Positions 26,608-36,373 are shown, counted from the stretch's first letter. The stretch: 64,000 nucleotides of DNA from Bacteroidaceae bacterium (GCA_017542145.1 JAFXXQ010000023.1:206655-270654), one strand, 5' to 3'. Notes: generated from the letters alone by a model not told the origin. Numbers and translations are program-made.

Positions 26608-27345
26608 TTAGAAACAATAGTAAAGTCTCAGGTTGAGGACTGGATAGACGGGGATTCCTGAGATGATGTCGTAGTATTTTTTGAACTCGGCGTTGTTGAT
26701 GTCATCTGGCGTGATGGAGGCCCATTGCTCCTCGTCGGGCGACCAAGCATTGAGGGTCATGGCACCCCAGTACTGCACGCCGAGATCGAACGCCATGTTC
26801 AGGTGATGGTCTGACACGGGACGTCCGAAGCCGACACCCACATAGGGCTTTAGGGAAGCTGCCTGCACGCTCAGGCGGACTTTGCCGTTCTCGTCCAGCG
26901 TGATGGCCTTTCCGCCCACCATGATGCCTTCGCCTTTCCCGATGCCTGTGAGCTCAGAGGTGTTTTGAGCGAGGATGAAGTCGGGAGTGCCCATGTAGAG
27001 ACCTGTGGTGAGGTGGAAAGAGCTCTCGGGGAATGGGTAGATGTCGGCCAACACCTTGCCGTCGATCTTATGCAGCTTGCCTTCTACAATGGCGGAGTAT
27101 TGGATGCCTTTGACGGCATAGGGGATGGTGAACGACTTACCGATGAGCTCAGGTAAGGCCGACACACCAGCGCGCAACGTGACGAAGCGCGTGACAGGCG
27201 TTGCCAGTTCAAGACCGGCACCCGCAGTACCCGCCTCAATGCCAAGGGCAAAGCGGTCGAAAATATATCCTTCAGCAGAAGCGGATCCACTACCCAACGT
27301 CAGCAGGGTAACACAAATCGTAAGGAAGAATTTGCTTGTTTTCAT
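26608..27345 (-). CDS. predicted outer-membrane beta-barrel protein
   Basis: Signal peptide MKTSKFFLTICVTLLTLGSGSASA then a 220-residue body of alternating polar and hydrophobic strands (FALGIEAGTAGAGLELATP, FVTLRAGVSALPEL, LKPYVGVGFGRP), ending VLNLRLYYCF, with the terminal aromatic typical of barrel proteins. The start at 27345 is chosen because it opens the signal peptide; the frame upstream contains the promoter. Function unknown. Co-transcribed with the downstream lipoprotein. Confidence 0.7.
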   Translation of the reverse strand: MKTSKFFLTICVTLLTLGSGSASAEGYIFDRFALGIEAGTAGAGLELATPVTRFVTLRAGVSALPELIGKSFTIPYAVKGIQYSAIVEGKLHKIDGKVLADIYPFPESSFHLTTGLYMGTPDFILAQNTSELTGIGKGEGIMVGGKAITLDENGKVRLSVQAASLKPYVGVGFGRPVSDHHLNMAFDLGVQYWGAMTLNAWSPDEEQWASITPDDINNAEFKKYYDIISGIPVYPVLNLRLYYCF

Positions 27346-27390
27346 TCTTTTAGTCTTTTTTATTGATGTATACGATGCCATTATCGGGTG

Positions 27391-27421
27391 CAAAGGTAAT
27401 GACATTTCTTCTCATCTGCAA
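27391..27421 (-). promoter_or_regulatory. predicted promoter of the OMP-lipoprotein pair
   Basis: Minus strand TTG (27419-27421), 20 bp, TACCTTTG (27391-27398). Confidence 0.6.
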
Positions 27422-27565
27422 GTTTTTTCTGTCGAAAAACAGAGTTTATTCCAATTGTCAAAAACTGTCCAAAGAGTAAAATAAAAAAAGGATTCCACGT
27501 TGGCAACCCTCATGACTTTATTGCTTAAGGATGAATCTGCTGATTTCCAATCGTTCCCTCTCTTG

Positions 27566-27639
27566 TGATTCCGTTGGGATTCGAACCCAAGGCCTGCTGC
27601 TTAGAAGGCAGCTGCTCTATCCAGCTGAGCTACGGAACC
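27566..27639 (-). tRNA. tRNA-Arg (anticodon TCT)
   Basis: The minus strand folds as a cloverleaf: acceptor GGTTCCG / CGGAATC with one G-T pair, D arm GCTCAGCTGGATAGAGC, anticodon stem GCTGC / GCAGC with loop CTTCTAA (anticodon TCT), and T arm GTTCGAATC. Discriminator A. CCA is not encoded next to it. Confidence 0.95.
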
Positions 27640-27763
27640 ATTTTGCGGCTGCAAAGGTAAGGAAAAAAACACAAGTCTGAAATGAAAACGTGAAAAAAAG
27701 GGCATTTCAAAGGTAAAAAGCCCAAAAAAAGCAAAAAAAAGCGGTCTTTCCGCCAAAAACATG

Positions 27764-27771
27764 TACCTTTG
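27764..27771 (+). promoter_or_regulatory. predicted -7 box of the antiporter gene
   Basis: TACCTTTG followed by CGCG, about 93 bp before the start. Confidence 0.45.
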
Positions 27772-27863
27772 CGCGTGAAAACGGAAAAGGGTGAATACGT
27801 ACTTCCTCCTTCCGACAGGTTTCTCAAGGACGATATATAATAAGGAAACGGTTTTTGTACGAT

Positions 27864-28829
27864 ATGTTGACGGATGTTTTGTTGCTTCTGCTGGGGCTTG
27901 TCCTGGTGACGCTGGGTTCGGATTGGCTGGTCGAAGGTGCCTCGGGCATTGCACGTCGTGCGGGTGTAGCGGAGTTCGTGATAGGCATGACGGTAGTGGG
28001 CTTCGGCACTTCGATGCCCGAGCTGGTATCGAGCCTTTTTTCGGCTCTCGAGGGACATGGCGACATGGCCATTGGTAACGTCACAGGTTCAAACATCTGC
28101 AACGTACTGCTTATTCTGGGCGTCACGGGAATGATTACGCCCTTGTTTTATTCGAAGGAAAATATCCGTCGTGATATCCCCATTTGCATAGCCGTAACCA
28201 TGCTGTTGTCGCTGATGGTCCTGCGGTGGAATCCGCTGGGTATTCCCGTGGGGGTGAGCCGTTGGGACGGAATCATCCTGCTGGCGTGCTTCGTGCTGTT
28301 CATGGTGTATTCGTTTCAGACGGGCAAGCGCGACGCGACCTCGGCTTCTACGGATGTTTCGGATAAAAAGGGCACTTCGATGGCGAAAGCCGTGCTGCTG
28401 GCGCTGGCAGGTATTGCTGGGCTTGTCGTTGGCGGTAAACTGTTTGTCGATAATACCGTCAATGTGGCTCATGCGTTGCATGTGTCTGATGCTTTTATTG
28501 CTGTGACGATGATGGCCTTCGGTACCTCGGTGCCCGAACTGGCTACTTGTGTCGTAGCGGCGCTGAAGAAGAAGAACGACCTTGCGCTGGGTAACATCAT
28601 CGGCTCGTGCATCTTCAACATTCTGCTTATCATCGGAGTGAGTGCCACCGTCACCCCACTCAGCATCTCGTCGCTGACGCGCGTTGACCTCGCCCTGTTC
28701 CTCCTCTCTTCGTTGCTGTTGCTGTCGGCTGTCTTCTGCTTCCGCAAGCGTGCCATCGATCGTGCCGACGCCGTCATCTACCTCCTCTGCTACGCCGCCT
28801 ATGTTGTCTGGCTTTTCAGCATCCAGTAG
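27864..28829 (+). CDS. yrbG: calcium/sodium (K+-dependent Na+/Ca2+-type) antiporter
   Basis: Inner-membrane cation exchanger of the CaCA superfamily, 321 residues with about ten helices. The two inverted alpha repeats are obvious: GFGTSMPELVSSLFSALEGH then DMAIGNVTGSNICN, and AFGTSVPELATCVVAALKK then DLALGNIIGSCIFN, carrying the ion-coordinating Glu and Asn/Ser residues. The start ATG 27864 is preferred over a TTG nine bases earlier. Monocistronic. Confidence 0.92.
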   Translation: MLTDVLLLLLGLVLVTLGSDWLVEGASGIARRAGVAEFVIGMTVVGFGTSMPELVSSLFSALEGHGDMAIGNVTGSNICNVLLILGVTGMITPLFYSKENIRRDIPICIAVTMLLSLMVLRWNPLGIPVGVSRWDGIILLACFVLFMVYSFQTGKRDATSASTDVSDKKGTSMAKAVLLALAGIAGLVVGGKLFVDNTVNVAHALHVSDAFIAVTMMAFGTSVPELATCVVAALKKKNDLALGNIIGSCIFNILLIIGVSATVTPLSISSLTRVDLALFLLSSLLLLSAVFCFRKRAIDRADAVIYLLCYAAYVVWLFSIQ

Positions 28830-28990
28830 GCACGCCTTTTCCCCTATTTCCCCCTGATTTTGCCATTGAGCTTAACGGCTTGATTATCCGCAAAGATTCC
28901 CCTGCGTTTTATCCTGCGTAATTGTTCCCTCAAATAAGGGTTTTCTGGAGCAGTATTTTTAACTGCCCGTACAGAATCAAATTCCCGGAA

Positions 28991-29074
28991 AATTCCATCA
29001 AATGGAAAAAAAGTTCCATAGGCTGGAAAAAAAGTTCCATCAAATGGAATTTAAATTCCACAGGCTGGAATTTT
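28991..29074. repeat. 21-bp tandem repeat, 4 units, alternating dyad cores
   Basis: Units at 28991, 29012, 29033 and 29054. Cores are TTCCAT-CAA-ATGGAA (units 1 and 3) and TTCCA-nAGGC-TGGAA (units 2 and 4), so two related dyads alternate. Spacers are A/T runs. It lies in the 399-bp gap between the antiporter and thrS, about 95 bp upstream of the thrS promoter. Nothing else recognisable is in the gap. Confidence 0.9.
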
Positions 29075-29167
29075 TCCGAAGTCTGATGTTGCTGCTGCCA
29101 GGTTTGTTGTTTGCCGAACAGTCGTTAGAACTATTCTCGCAGATAATGAGATTTAATGGCGATTTTA

Positions 29168-29199
29168 TTTGCTTTTTCGCTCAGCTTGTTGTACTTTTG
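29168..29199 (+). promoter_or_regulatory. predicted promoter of thrS
   Basis: TTTG (29168-29171), 20 bp, TACTTTTG (29192-29199). It begins TTTGCTTTTTCG, as the tamB promoter does. Confidence 0.65.
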
Positions 29200-29228
29200 C
29201 AGCCAATTTTACAAAACGAAAAAAGATT

Positions 29229-31175
29229 ATGGTCAAAATCACGTTCCCCGACGGCTCCGTGAGGGAGTATCGCGAGGGTGTCACTGGGCTGGAAATAGCC
29301 GAGAGCCTCAGTCAGCGTCTGGCACAGGAAGTGCTGGCATGTAGTGTTAATGGAGAAATCATCGAGCTCAACCGCCCCATAACTACCGACGCCACCATCA
29401 AGCTCCACAAGTGGGAGGACGAGGAGGCAAAACATTCCTATTGGCACACATCGGCTCACCTGCTGGCCGAGGCCCTGCAGGAGCTCTATCCGAACATCCA
29501 GTTCGGCATCGGCCCTGCCATCGAGAACGGCTTCTATTACGACGTTGACCCAGGCGAAGGCGTCACCATCAAGGAGAGCGACCTGCCAGCCATCGAGAAG
29601 AAAATGGAGGAGCTGGCTCATAAGGGCGAACCCCTTATCCGCCGCGAAATCAGCAAGACGGATGCCCTGAAGGCATTCGGCGACAGGGGCGAGACGTATA
29701 AGTGCGAGCTTATCAGCGACCTCGAGGACGGCACCATCACCACCTACACGCAGGGCGCCTTCACCGACCTCTGCCGTGGTCCCCACCTCACGACTACCGC
29801 CCCTATCAAGGCGATCAAGCTGCTCAGCGTGGCTGGTGCCTATTGGCGCGGCGACGAGCACCGTAAGATGATGACCCGCATCTACGGCATCACTTTTCCC
29901 AAGAAGAAGATGCTCGACGAATACCTCGTGCTGCTCGAAGAGGCCAAGAAACGCGACCATCGCAAAATTGGCAAGGAGATGGAACTCTTCATGTTCTCCG
30001 ATATGGTGGGTAAGGGACTTCCTATCTGGCTGCCAAAGGGTACGGCGCTGCGCTTGCGCCTTCAGGATGCACTCTCGCGAATTCAAAAGCGATTTGGCTA
30101 TCAGCAGGTTATCACTCCTCATATTGGTAATAAGAACCTCTATGTCACCAGCGGACACTGGGATCACTACGGTAAGGACTCATTCCAACCCATCACAACC
30201 CCCGAGGAAGGCGAGGTCTATCTGCTGAAGCCGATGAACTGCCCCCACCACTGCATGATTTTCAAGAATCAGCCGCGTTCGTACAAGGAACTTCCGCTGC
30301 GTCTGGCTGAGTTCGGTACTGTCTATCGGTATGAGCAGAGCGGCGAACTGCACGGATTGACTCGCGTCCGTTCGTTCACGCAGGACGACGCCCACATCTT
30401 TTGCCGCCCTGACCAGGTGAAGGATGAGTTCTGCCGTGTGATGGATATCATCGAAATCATCTTTAAGGCGCTGAACTTCGATAACTTCGAAGCCCAAATC
30501 AGTCTCCGCGACCCCAATGACCACGAGAAGTATGTGGGCAGCGACGAACTCTGGCAGACGGCCGAGCAGAATATCATCGATGCCTGTAATGAGAAAGGCA
30601 TGAAGGCCAAGATTGAGTACGGCGAAGCCGCCTTCTACGGCCCTAAGCTCGACTTCATGGTGAAGGATGCGCTGGGACGCCGCTGGCAGCTGGGCACCAT
30701 CCAGGTCGATTACAACCTGCCCGAGCGCTTTCAACTCGAATACGTGGGCAGCGACGGCGAGCGTCATCGTCCCGTGATGATTCACCGCGCCCCCTTCGGT
30801 TCGATGGAACGCTTTGTGGCTGTGCTCATTGAGCATACAGGCGGCAAGTTTCCCCTTTGGCTCACACCCGACCAGGTGGCCATCCTTCCCATCAGCGACA
30901 AGTTCATCCCCTACGCAGAACAGGTGCAATCCGAACTGGAGAAGATGGATGTGCGCGCCATCATCGACGATCGCAGCGAGAAGATTGGCCGTAAGATTCG
31001 CGATACCGAAGTCAAGCACATCCCCTACATGCTCATTGTAGGCGAAAAGGAGGCTGCCGAAGGTCTCGTCTCCGTCCGTCGTCAGGGTGGTAACGGCGAT
31101 ATGGGCAACATGACCATTAGCGCTTTCGGAAAAATCATAGCCGACGAAGTCAACGAACAAATCAGCAAGTGGTAA
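29229..31175 (+). CDS. thrS: threonyl-tRNA synthetase
   Basis: Class II aminoacyl-tRNA synthetase charging tRNA-Thr. Order: TGS domain ([20 protein letters not shown]), editing domain with [11 protein letters not shown], catalytic core with the zinc cysteine in [12 protein letters not shown], motif 2 [20 protein letters not shown], motif 3 [13 protein letters not shown], and the C-terminal anticodon-binding domain ([13 protein letters not shown]). The ATG at 29229 is the family start; the frame extends upstream only through promoter sequence. 648 residues, normal length. Followed by infC-rpmI-rplT, a common arrangement. Confidence 0.98.
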   Translation: MVKITFPDGSVREYREGVTGLEIAESLSQRLAQEVLACSVNGEIIELNRPITTDATIKLHKWEDEEAKHSYWHTSAHLLAEALQELYPNIQFGIGPAIENGFYYDVDPGEGVTIKESDLPAIEKKMEELAHKGEPLIRREISKTDALKAFGDRGETYKCELISDLEDGTITTYTQGAFTDLCRGPHLTTTAPIKAIKLLSVAGAYWRGDEHRKMMTRIYGITFPKKKMLDEYLVLLEEAKKRDHRKIGKEMELFMFSDMVGKGLPIWLPKGTALRLRLQDALSRIQKRFGYQQVITPHIGNKNLYVTSGHWDHYGKDSFQPITTPEEGEVYLLKPMNCPHHCMIFKNQPRSYKELPLRLAEFGTVYRYEQSGELHGLTRVRSFTQDDAHIFCRPDQVKDEFCRVMDIIEIIFKALNFDNFEAQISLRDPNDHEKYVGSDELWQTAEQNIIDACNEKGMKAKIEYGEAAFYGPKLDFMVKDALGRRWQLGTIQVDYNLPERFQLEYVGSDGERHRPVMIHRAPFGSMERFVAVLIEHTGGKFPLWLTPDQVAILPISDKFIPYAEQVQSELEKMDVRAIIDDRSEKIGRKIRDTEVKHIPYMLIVGEKEAAEGLVSVRRQGGNGDMGNMTISAFGKIIADEVNEQISKW

Positions 31176-31194
31176 ACAAAAAAATTCAAATATA

Positions 31195-31226
31195 TTTGGT
31201 TTTTCGTTTAGCTTGCACTATCTTTG
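31195..31226 (+). promoter_or_regulatory. predicted strong promoter of infC
   Basis: TTTG (31195-31198), 20 bp, TATCTTTG (31219-31226), with AGCTTGCACTATCTTTGCG nearly identical to the tamB and mce promoters. The leader is about 70 nt. Confidence 0.7.
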
Positions 31227-31300
31227 CGCCCGCTTTTGAAAAAGAACCCAAATAGTCGATAAAAAACAGTAACAATAAACAGAAAAACAGTTCATACTGA

Positions 31301-31891
31301 ATGAAAGGTGACAACCAAAAAGACCAGTACCGTATCAACGAGCAGATACGTTCGAGGGAAGTGAGAATCGTAGGCGAAGGCATCGAATCGCGTGTCGTCC
31401 CTCTGGAGATAGCCCTGCGCATCGCTGAAGGACGCGACGAGGACGTCGTTGAAATCAGCCCTACGGCCAATCCCCCTGTTTGTCGCATTATCGACTATTC
31501 GAAGTTCCTTTATCAGCAGAAGAAGAAAGCTAAGGAGCAGAAAGCCAAACAGACGCGCATCGATGTAAAGGAAATCCGCTTCGGCCCTCAGACAGACGAT
31601 CACGACTACAATTTTAAGCTCAAGCACGCCAAGGGCTTCCTTCAGGATGGCGACAAGGTGAAAGCTTATGTGTTTTTCCGTGGGCGTTCTATATTATATA
31701 AGGAACAAGGCGAAACCCTTCTCATGCGTTTCGCTCAGGATTTGGACGAGTTCGGCTCCGTCAGCCAGATGCCCATCCTTGAAGGCAAGCGCATGACGAT
31801 GTTCATCAGCCCCAAGAAAGGCGCAGGCAAGAAACCTGCCCCTGCTTCCAAGCCGGTTAAAAATGAAAGTGAAGAAGAGAAGCAGCAGTAG
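31301..31891 (+). CDS. infC: translation initiation factor IF-3
   Basis: Binds the 30S subunit and polices start-codon selection. N-domain [20 protein letters not shown], basic linker [14 protein letters not shown]-domain [20 protein letters not shown] and [18 protein letters not shown] Lys/Ala/Pro-rich tail after FISPKKG extends it to 196 residues, as in other Bacteroidetes. The start ATG 31301 is used; start codons of infC are often unusual in other bacteria, but not here. Confidence 0.97.
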   Translation: MKGDNQKDQYRINEQIRSREVRIVGEGIESRVVPLEIALRIAEGRDEDVVEISPTANPPVCRIIDYSKFLYQQKKKAKEQKAKQTRIDVKEIRFGPQTDDHDYNFKLKHAKGFLQDGDKVKAYVFFRGRSILYKEQGETLLMRFAQDLDEFGSVSQMPILEGKRMTMFISPKKGAGKKPAPASKPVKNESEEEKQQ

Positions 31892-31976
31892 AATCATCAA
31901 TTAGAAAGAAACGGCGCCTGCGCCTCTGGTATAGTGCGTTGGAGCCATTAATAATAACCAATTAATAATTAAAAAC

Positions 31977-32174
31977 ATGCCAAAAGTAAAGACGAACTCC
32001 GGTTCTAAAAAAAGATTCGCTCTTACCGGAACGGGTAAAATCAAGCGTAAACACGCTTACCACAGTCACATTCTGACCAAGAAGTCAAAGAAGCGCAAAC
32101 GTAACCTCGACAAGTTTGCCATTCTTGAGAAGGCTAATCGCACTCAGGTGCGCGAGCTTCTGGCCATGAAGTAA
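31977..32174 (+). CDS. rpmI: 50S ribosomal protein L35
   Basis: 65-residue basic protein, [20 protein letters not shown] then [20 protein letters not shown], the standard L35 sequence. Between infC (85 bp gap) and rplT (117 bp gap). Confidence 0.97.
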   Translation: MPKVKTNSGSKKRFALTGTGKIKRKHAYHSHILTKKSKKRKRNLDKFAILEKANRTQVRELLAMK

Positions 32175-32291
32175 TCAACGTAGTAAACCCAAAAAACGAG
32201 AGATTTTACCAAAAAAGTTATTCATCGAACTGTCAGCTCATCCAAAAGAGACCTTAACCGGCGCTGACATTCACAAAAAAGTTACAAAACT

Positions 32292-32642
32292 ATGCCAAGA
32301 TCAGTAAATCATGTTGCTTCAAGAGCAAAGAGAAAGAAAATTTTGGGCCTGACCAGAGGTTACTTTGGTGCCCGTCGCAACGTTTGGACCGTCGCCAAGA
32401 ACACCTGGGAGAAGGGTCTTACCTACGCTTACCGTGATCGTAAGAACAAGAAACGCAACTTCCGTGCCCTGTGGATTCAGCGTATCAACGCTGCTGCCCG
32501 CATGGAGGGTTTGTCGTACTCACAGCTGATGGGCCTGCTCCACAAGGCCGGCATCGAGATCAACCGCAAGGTGCTTGCCGACCTCGCTATGAACAGTCCT
32601 GAAGCCTTCAAGGCTATCGTCGAGAAAGCTAAGCAGGCCTAA
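32292..32642 (+). CDS. rplT: 50S ribosomal protein L20
   Basis: 116 residues, [20 protein letters not shown] and [20 protein letters not shown] are diagnostic. L20 often represses its own operon by binding leader RNA; the 117-nt gap before it could serve but I see no convincing structure. Followed by a terminator. Confidence 0.97.
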   Translation: MPRSVNHVASRAKRKKILGLTRGYFGARRNVWTVAKNTWEKGLTYAYRDRKNKKRNFRALWIQRINAAARMEGLSYSQLMGLLHKAGIEINRKVLADLAMNSPEAFKAIVEKAKQA

Positions 32643-32686
32643 ACGCTCGGTTTGTCTTTTTGCGTTCCAAGCGCAACACGAAAAAA

Positions 32687-32724
32687 AGAGAGACGCCCAC
32701 TCCTCTGAGTGCGGGCGTCTCTCT
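32687..32724. terminator. bidirectional terminator after rplT
   Basis: AGAGAGACGCCC / GGGCGTCTCTCT with inner ACTC / GAGT. An A-rich stretch lies on the left and pyrimidines on the right; it serves rplT on the plus strand and possibly the radical SAM gene on the minus strand. Confidence 0.7.
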
Positions 32725-32809
32725 CTTGTCTTAACTGCCAGTTTCTTCAGATTATTCAGAAAACTTAGAATTTCCAGGCTTTTTGCTGGATCACTTGGCT
32801 TCTAGGCTT

Positions 32810-33919
32810 TCAGACCACCATCTCCTCTATTTCGTTGCGGTGTTCAAAGAGGGTGCATCCTCCTGTATGCTCCCAACCCAGGACACGGGCAGCACGGATT
32901 TTGCGGAAGAGGGGCGACTGCAAAGCTTGGCGCACACCCATTTGGGAAACATTGCTGTCGCTGAAAGGAGAAAAGGGGCACGGCTCGGCCGAACCATCGG
33001 GGCTGATGTGGAAAAAACCGCGTCCCGAAGCCAGACAGCCGCCAAGCGCCTTCTCGTCGCCAGGGAAAGAGAGAAAGATGATGCTGTCTGCATACTCACC
33101 CCGGCGTTGTTCGAGCAGATGCTCCATCTCGGCCATGTGTTCGTCACGGAAGGCCAGTTGCTCGGTGCCTGGTTCGGTGGGGACGTACTCCACAAAGAAG
33201 ACAATCTTGCAGCCATAGTCGCGCAAGGTGTTGATGAATTCGGGCGAGGTGACGAGGCGATAGTTCTCCGTGGTGACTGTGATGCTGGTACCAAAGAAGA
33301 GATCCTCTTTGCGCAGCATCTCCATTGACTGCATAGCACGTCGGAAGACTCCCTGTCCGCGTCGTTCGTCGGTGCCGATAGCTGTACCCTCAATACTGAT
33401 GACGGGAACCATGTTAAGGTGTTGGCTCAGAAACGCCATGTATGTGGGGCCGATAAGCGTGCCGTTAGTGAAGATGGGGAAAATCATGTCTTTCACTTCG
33501 GCTACGGCCTCAAGAATGTCACGTCGCATCATCGGTTCGCCACCTGCCAGCAGCGAAAAGTTAATGCCCAACGTAGCGGCTTCAGCAAAAATGTCGTGCC
33601 ACTGCGCAGGGGTGAGGGTTTCCTTTTGGGCATCATCTTTGTCAGAAGCAATGCCGTTGGAGCGAGCATAGCAGCCGCGGCAGTGCAGGTTGCAGGTCGT
33701 GGAGATACTACTGATAAGGAAGGGTGGAACCTCTAGTCCCTCCGTTTCCAGCAGTTTCTTGCGGCGTTTCTCAGACTTTTGGAATGTTTGTTGCATGCGG
33801 TATGCAAACTTGGCTTCGCGCGGATTCGAAAGCACGTTCTTGTAGGCACGTGTCATAATTCGACGGATGCTGTCGCTCATATAGGCTGCCAGGTCTGGCA
33901 CAGCTTGTCCTGTATGCAT
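32810..33919 (-). CDS. radical SAM protein with SPASM-like C-terminus
   Basis: Radical S-adenosylmethionine enzyme. The 4Fe-4S motif is CNLHCRGC (Cys76, Cys80, Cys83), followed by the SAM-binding LLAGGEPMMRRD. C-terminal cysteines in GGCLASGRGFFHISPDG, AEPCPF and TGGCTLF suggest an auxiliary cluster, as in SPASM/Twitch proteins. 369 residues. An N-terminal region of about 65 residues precedes the core. Not a sulfatase-maturase by sequence, despite the sulfatase 0.8 kb away. Substrate unknown. Follows the flavodoxin-like gene by 42 bp on the same strand, so reductant supply is a possible link. Confidence 0.85.
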   Translation of the reverse strand: MHTGQAVPDLAAYMSDSIRRIMTRAYKNVLSNPREAKFAYRMQQTFQKSEKRRKKLLETEGLEVPPFLISSISTTCNLHCRGCYARSNGIASDKDDAQKETLTPAQWHDIFAEAATLGINFSLLAGGEPMMRRDILEAVAEVKDMIFPIFTNGTLIGPTYMAFLSQHLNMVPVISIEGTAIGTDERRGQGVFRRAMQSMEMLRKEDLFFGTSITVTTENYRLVTSPEFINTLRDYGCKIVFFVEYVPTEPGTEQLAFRDEHMAEMEHLLEQRRGEYADSIIFLSFPGDEKALGGCLASGRGFFHISPDGSAEPCPFSPFSDSNVSQMGVRQALQSPLFRKIRAARVLGWEHTGGCTLFEHRNEIEEMVV

Positions 33920-33961
33920 ATCTCCTTTACTATTGTCTGAACTCTTAAACTCTTGAAATCC

Positions 33962-34585
33962 TTACCGGATGAAATGCATGGGTGCCCAGGGCTCGCGCTC
34001 AGGATAGTCGGGCTGTCCGTCGGCATGGATTTTTTTCAGCAGCCATGCCATGTTGTTGGCCAAGGTGCGCATGGTCTGCATGCCTTCGTCGTCAAGCATT
34101 GCCTGCCCTTCCTCGCGTCCATAGACGATGTTCCAATACTGCGAAGTCACTATGGGCATATTCATCATCTGAAAAGGCATATTCAGTGTCTGGAGCGCCG
34201 CTGTGGCTCCTCCCCGGCGGCACACGCATACCGCTGCGGCAGGCTTGTTCTGCACCTTGGTGCCAGCCGAGTAGAATAGTCGCTGCATAAGCGACAGCAC
34301 CGAGCCGTTGGGCTGTCCGTAATAGACCGGCGAGCCGATAATGAGCCCGTCGGCATCGTCTAGCTTTTTGCCGATATGGTTGCAGACATCGTCGTCGAAG
34401 ACGCAGCGGCCAAGCTCCTTCATTTTGCATTGGTTACAAGCAACACAGCCCCTGACGGGCTTTACACCTATCTGCACAATCTCTGCCTGAATGCCCTGCT
34501 TCTCCAGTACGCTGGCAGCCTCGCTCAGCGCTACAAAGGTGTTTCCCTGCTTGCGAGGGCTTCCATTAATCAATAGAACTTTCAT
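33962..34585 (-). CDS. flavodoxin-like NADPH-dependent FMN reductase family protein
   Basis: FMN-binding oxidoreductase. MKVLLINGSPRKQGNTFVAL carries the phosphate-binding loop, and GLIIGSPVYYGQPNGSVLSL is the second flavin-contact segment. A CVACNQCKMKELGRC cluster of cysteines, seen in iron-sulfur flavoproteins, may bind a cluster. 207 residues from ATG 34585; the frame upstream covers the promoter. First gene of a two-gene unit with the radical SAM gene. Confidence 0.85.
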   Translation of the reverse strand: MKVLLINGSPRKQGNTFVALSEAASVLEKQGIQAEIVQIGVKPVRGCVACNQCKMKELGRCVFDDDVCNHIGKKLDDADGLIIGSPVYYGQPNGSVLSLMQRLFYSAGTKVQNKPAAAVCVCRRGGATAALQTLNMPFQMMNMPIVTSQYWNIVYGREEGQAMLDDEGMQTMRTLANNMAWLLKKIHADGQPDYPEREPWAPMHFIR

Positions 34586-34617
34586 ATAAAGATAATTTTG
34601 TGTCTGTTTTCTGTCGG

Positions 34618-34625
34618 CAAAAGTA
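34618..34625 (-). promoter_or_regulatory. predicted -7 box of the flavodoxin-radical SAM unit
   Basis: Minus-strand TACTTTTG followed by CCGACAG, 33 bp before the start. Confidence 0.45.
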
Positions 34626-34710
34626 ATCAATTCGGCTGTGTTTTTCCCCCTTGTGCGGCTTAAACAATGTTAAATGCCTTGTTGCAGTCGTTTCGATAGG
34701 GAAAAACGGT

Positions 34711-34718
34711 TATATTTG
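34711..34718 (+). promoter_or_regulatory. predicted -7 box of the sulfatase gene
   Basis: TATATTTG followed by CAG, 30 bp before the start. Confidence 0.45.
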
Positions 34719-34748
34719 CAGTCCCTAAAAGATTATTTTGCAGTACCC

Positions 34749-36281
34749 ATGAAAAAAGATTCCCTCAAAAGATGGTTGGAACGCGCAAATTCGTTGGCCC
34801 TTGCGGCAGCCCTTCCCGCTGCATGTGTTTCTGCCGCCATGGCACAGCAGCGGCCAAACATCCTCTACATCATGTGCGACGACATGGGTTATGGCGACCT
34901 CTCTTGCTATGGGCAGCAACACTTCCAGACGCCGAATATCGACCGTCTTGCCTCGCAAGGTATGCGCATGACGTCGGCTTACGCGGGAAGTCCCGTTTCG
35001 GCTCCTTCGCGTGCCTGTTTTATGACGGGGCAGCACTCGGGGCATACTTACGTGCGCGGCAATCGCGAGCATTGGGCAGGGCGTGTGGAATATGGGCGGA
35101 ATGTTGATTATGCTGTCGTTGGTCAGGAGCCTTACGATACGGCACACGTCATTCTGCCCGAACTGATGAAGGCAGCGGGCTATACCACAGCACTATTCGG
35201 CAAATGGGCTGGTGGTTACGAGGGAAGCGTCTCAACGCCCGACAAAAGGGGCATCGATGAGTTTTACGGCTACATTTGTCAATTTCAGGCGCATCTCTAC
35301 TTCCCCAATTTCCTCAATCGCTATAGTCGTGCAGCAGGCGACACCGCTGTCGTGCGTGAGGTGTTGGAGCAGAATGTTCTTCATGACATGTATGGCGACG
35401 ACTACATCAATCGTAGCGAGTACTCTGCCGACCTCATCCATCGCCGCGCCCTTGAATGGTTGGCCAGGCAAGAGGAGGGGCAACCCTTCTTTGGCATCTT
35501 CACCTACACGCTCCCTCATGCTGAGCTTCGCCAGCCAGACGACTCGCTGTTACAGCGTTTTCGCGGGCAACTTCTTCCTGAACGGACATACCGAGGCGAC
35601 AAAGGTTCGCGTTACAATCCCACGCCTGAGGCTCACGCTCAGTTTGCGGCAATGATAGCAAGACTCGATGCGCAGGTGGGAGAAATTATGCAACTTTTAG
35701 AGAAGCGAAGTTTGGCTGACAATACCGTCCTCATCTTCACTAGTGACAACGGGCCGCATGAGGAAGGTGGGGCTGATCCCGGCTATTTCAATCACGATGG
35801 CAAGTTTCGCGGCCTCAAGCGTAGCACTCACGAAGGCGGCATCCGCATCCCTTTTATCGTTCGTTGGCCCAATCACGTGGCTGCAGGTAGCGAGAGTGAT
35901 TTCCCTTTTGCATTCTATGACTTGCTTCCCACCTTCTGCGATATGGCGAGTAGGGCAGACCTCTATGAACCCTCCGATAGTGACGATGCAGAGTTCGACG
36001 GCATTTCCATCCTTCCGACGCTGACGGGCATAGGATATCAGCGCCTTCATGACCACCTCTATTGGGAGTTCCACGAAACGGACATGCTGGCTGTTCGTCG
36101 TGGTGAATGGAAACTTGTTGTCCGCTCCGGACATCCCTCGCTTTACCATTTGGGCGTTGACCCTCATGAGGACAACGATCTCTCTTCCTGCCGTCCCGAT
36201 GTCGTGCGCCATTTAGTGTCAAAGATTCATGAGGACCATATCGAAAGCCCCCTCTTTCCCGTCACCCTTCCTGTTTTCTAA
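34749..36281 (+). CDS. secreted arylsulfatase-family sulfatase (Ser-type)
   Basis: Exported sulfate ester hydrolase. A signal region (ALAAALPAACVSAAMA) precedes RPNILYIMCDDMGYGDLSCY, which holds the metal-binding aspartates. The formylglycine motif is Ser84-A-P-S-R, a serine-type site that needs an anaerobic radical SAM maturase; none is in this window. VLIFTSDNGPHEEGG and STHEGGIRIPFIVRWP complete the core. 510 residues from ATG 34749. Likely acts on sulfated glycans such as mucin or glycosaminoglycan, but the linkage cannot be read. Confidence 0.9.
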   Translation: MKKDSLKRWLERANSLALAAALPAACVSAAMAQQRPNILYIMCDDMGYGDLSCYGQQHFQTPNIDRLASQGMRMTSAYAGSPVSAPSRACFMTGQHSGHTYVRGNREHWAGRVEYGRNVDYAVVGQEPYDTAHVILPELMKAAGYTTALFGKWAGGYEGSVSTPDKRGIDEFYGYICQFQAHLYFPNFLNRYSRAAGDTAVVREVLEQNVLHDMYGDDYINRSEYSADLIHRRALEWLARQEEGQPFFGIFTYTLPHAELRQPDDSLLQRFRGQLLPERTYRGDKGSRYNPTPEAHAQFAAMIARLDAQVGEIMQLLEKRSLADNTVLIFTSDNGPHEEGGADPGYFNHDGKFRGLKRSTHEGGIRIPFIVRWPNHVAAGSESDFPFAFYDLLPTFCDMASRADLYEPSDSDDAEFDGISILPTLTGIGYQRLHDHLYWEFHETDMLAVRRGEWKLVVRSGHPSLYHLGVDPHEDNDLSSCRPDVVRHLVSKIHEDHIESPLFPVTLPVF

Positions 36282-36324
36282 TGTTAAAAACAACAGTTGC
36301 TGTACCATGAACGGAAAAATATGG

Positions 36325-36332
36325 TATATTTG
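36325..36332 (+). promoter_or_regulatory. predicted -7 box of the pnt operon
   Basis: TATATTTG followed by CAAG, 41 bp before pntA. Confidence 0.45.
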
Positions 36333-36373
36333 CAAGTAAAAATCTATACTACGTATTTAACTGACAGAAAAAC

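Noticed and set aside
29002..29262. Frame coding heptads EKKFHRL, EKKFHQM, EFKFHRL upstream of thrS
   Set aside because: The heptads are only the translation of the 21-bp repeat; related arrays have 22-bp units that cannot keep frame, and the frame runs through the thrS promoter.
32810..33919. Radical SAM protein considered as the sulfatase maturase
   Set aside because: N-terminal region and cysteine context differ from anSME enzymes, and it is paired with a flavodoxin-like gene on the opposite strand from the sulfatase.
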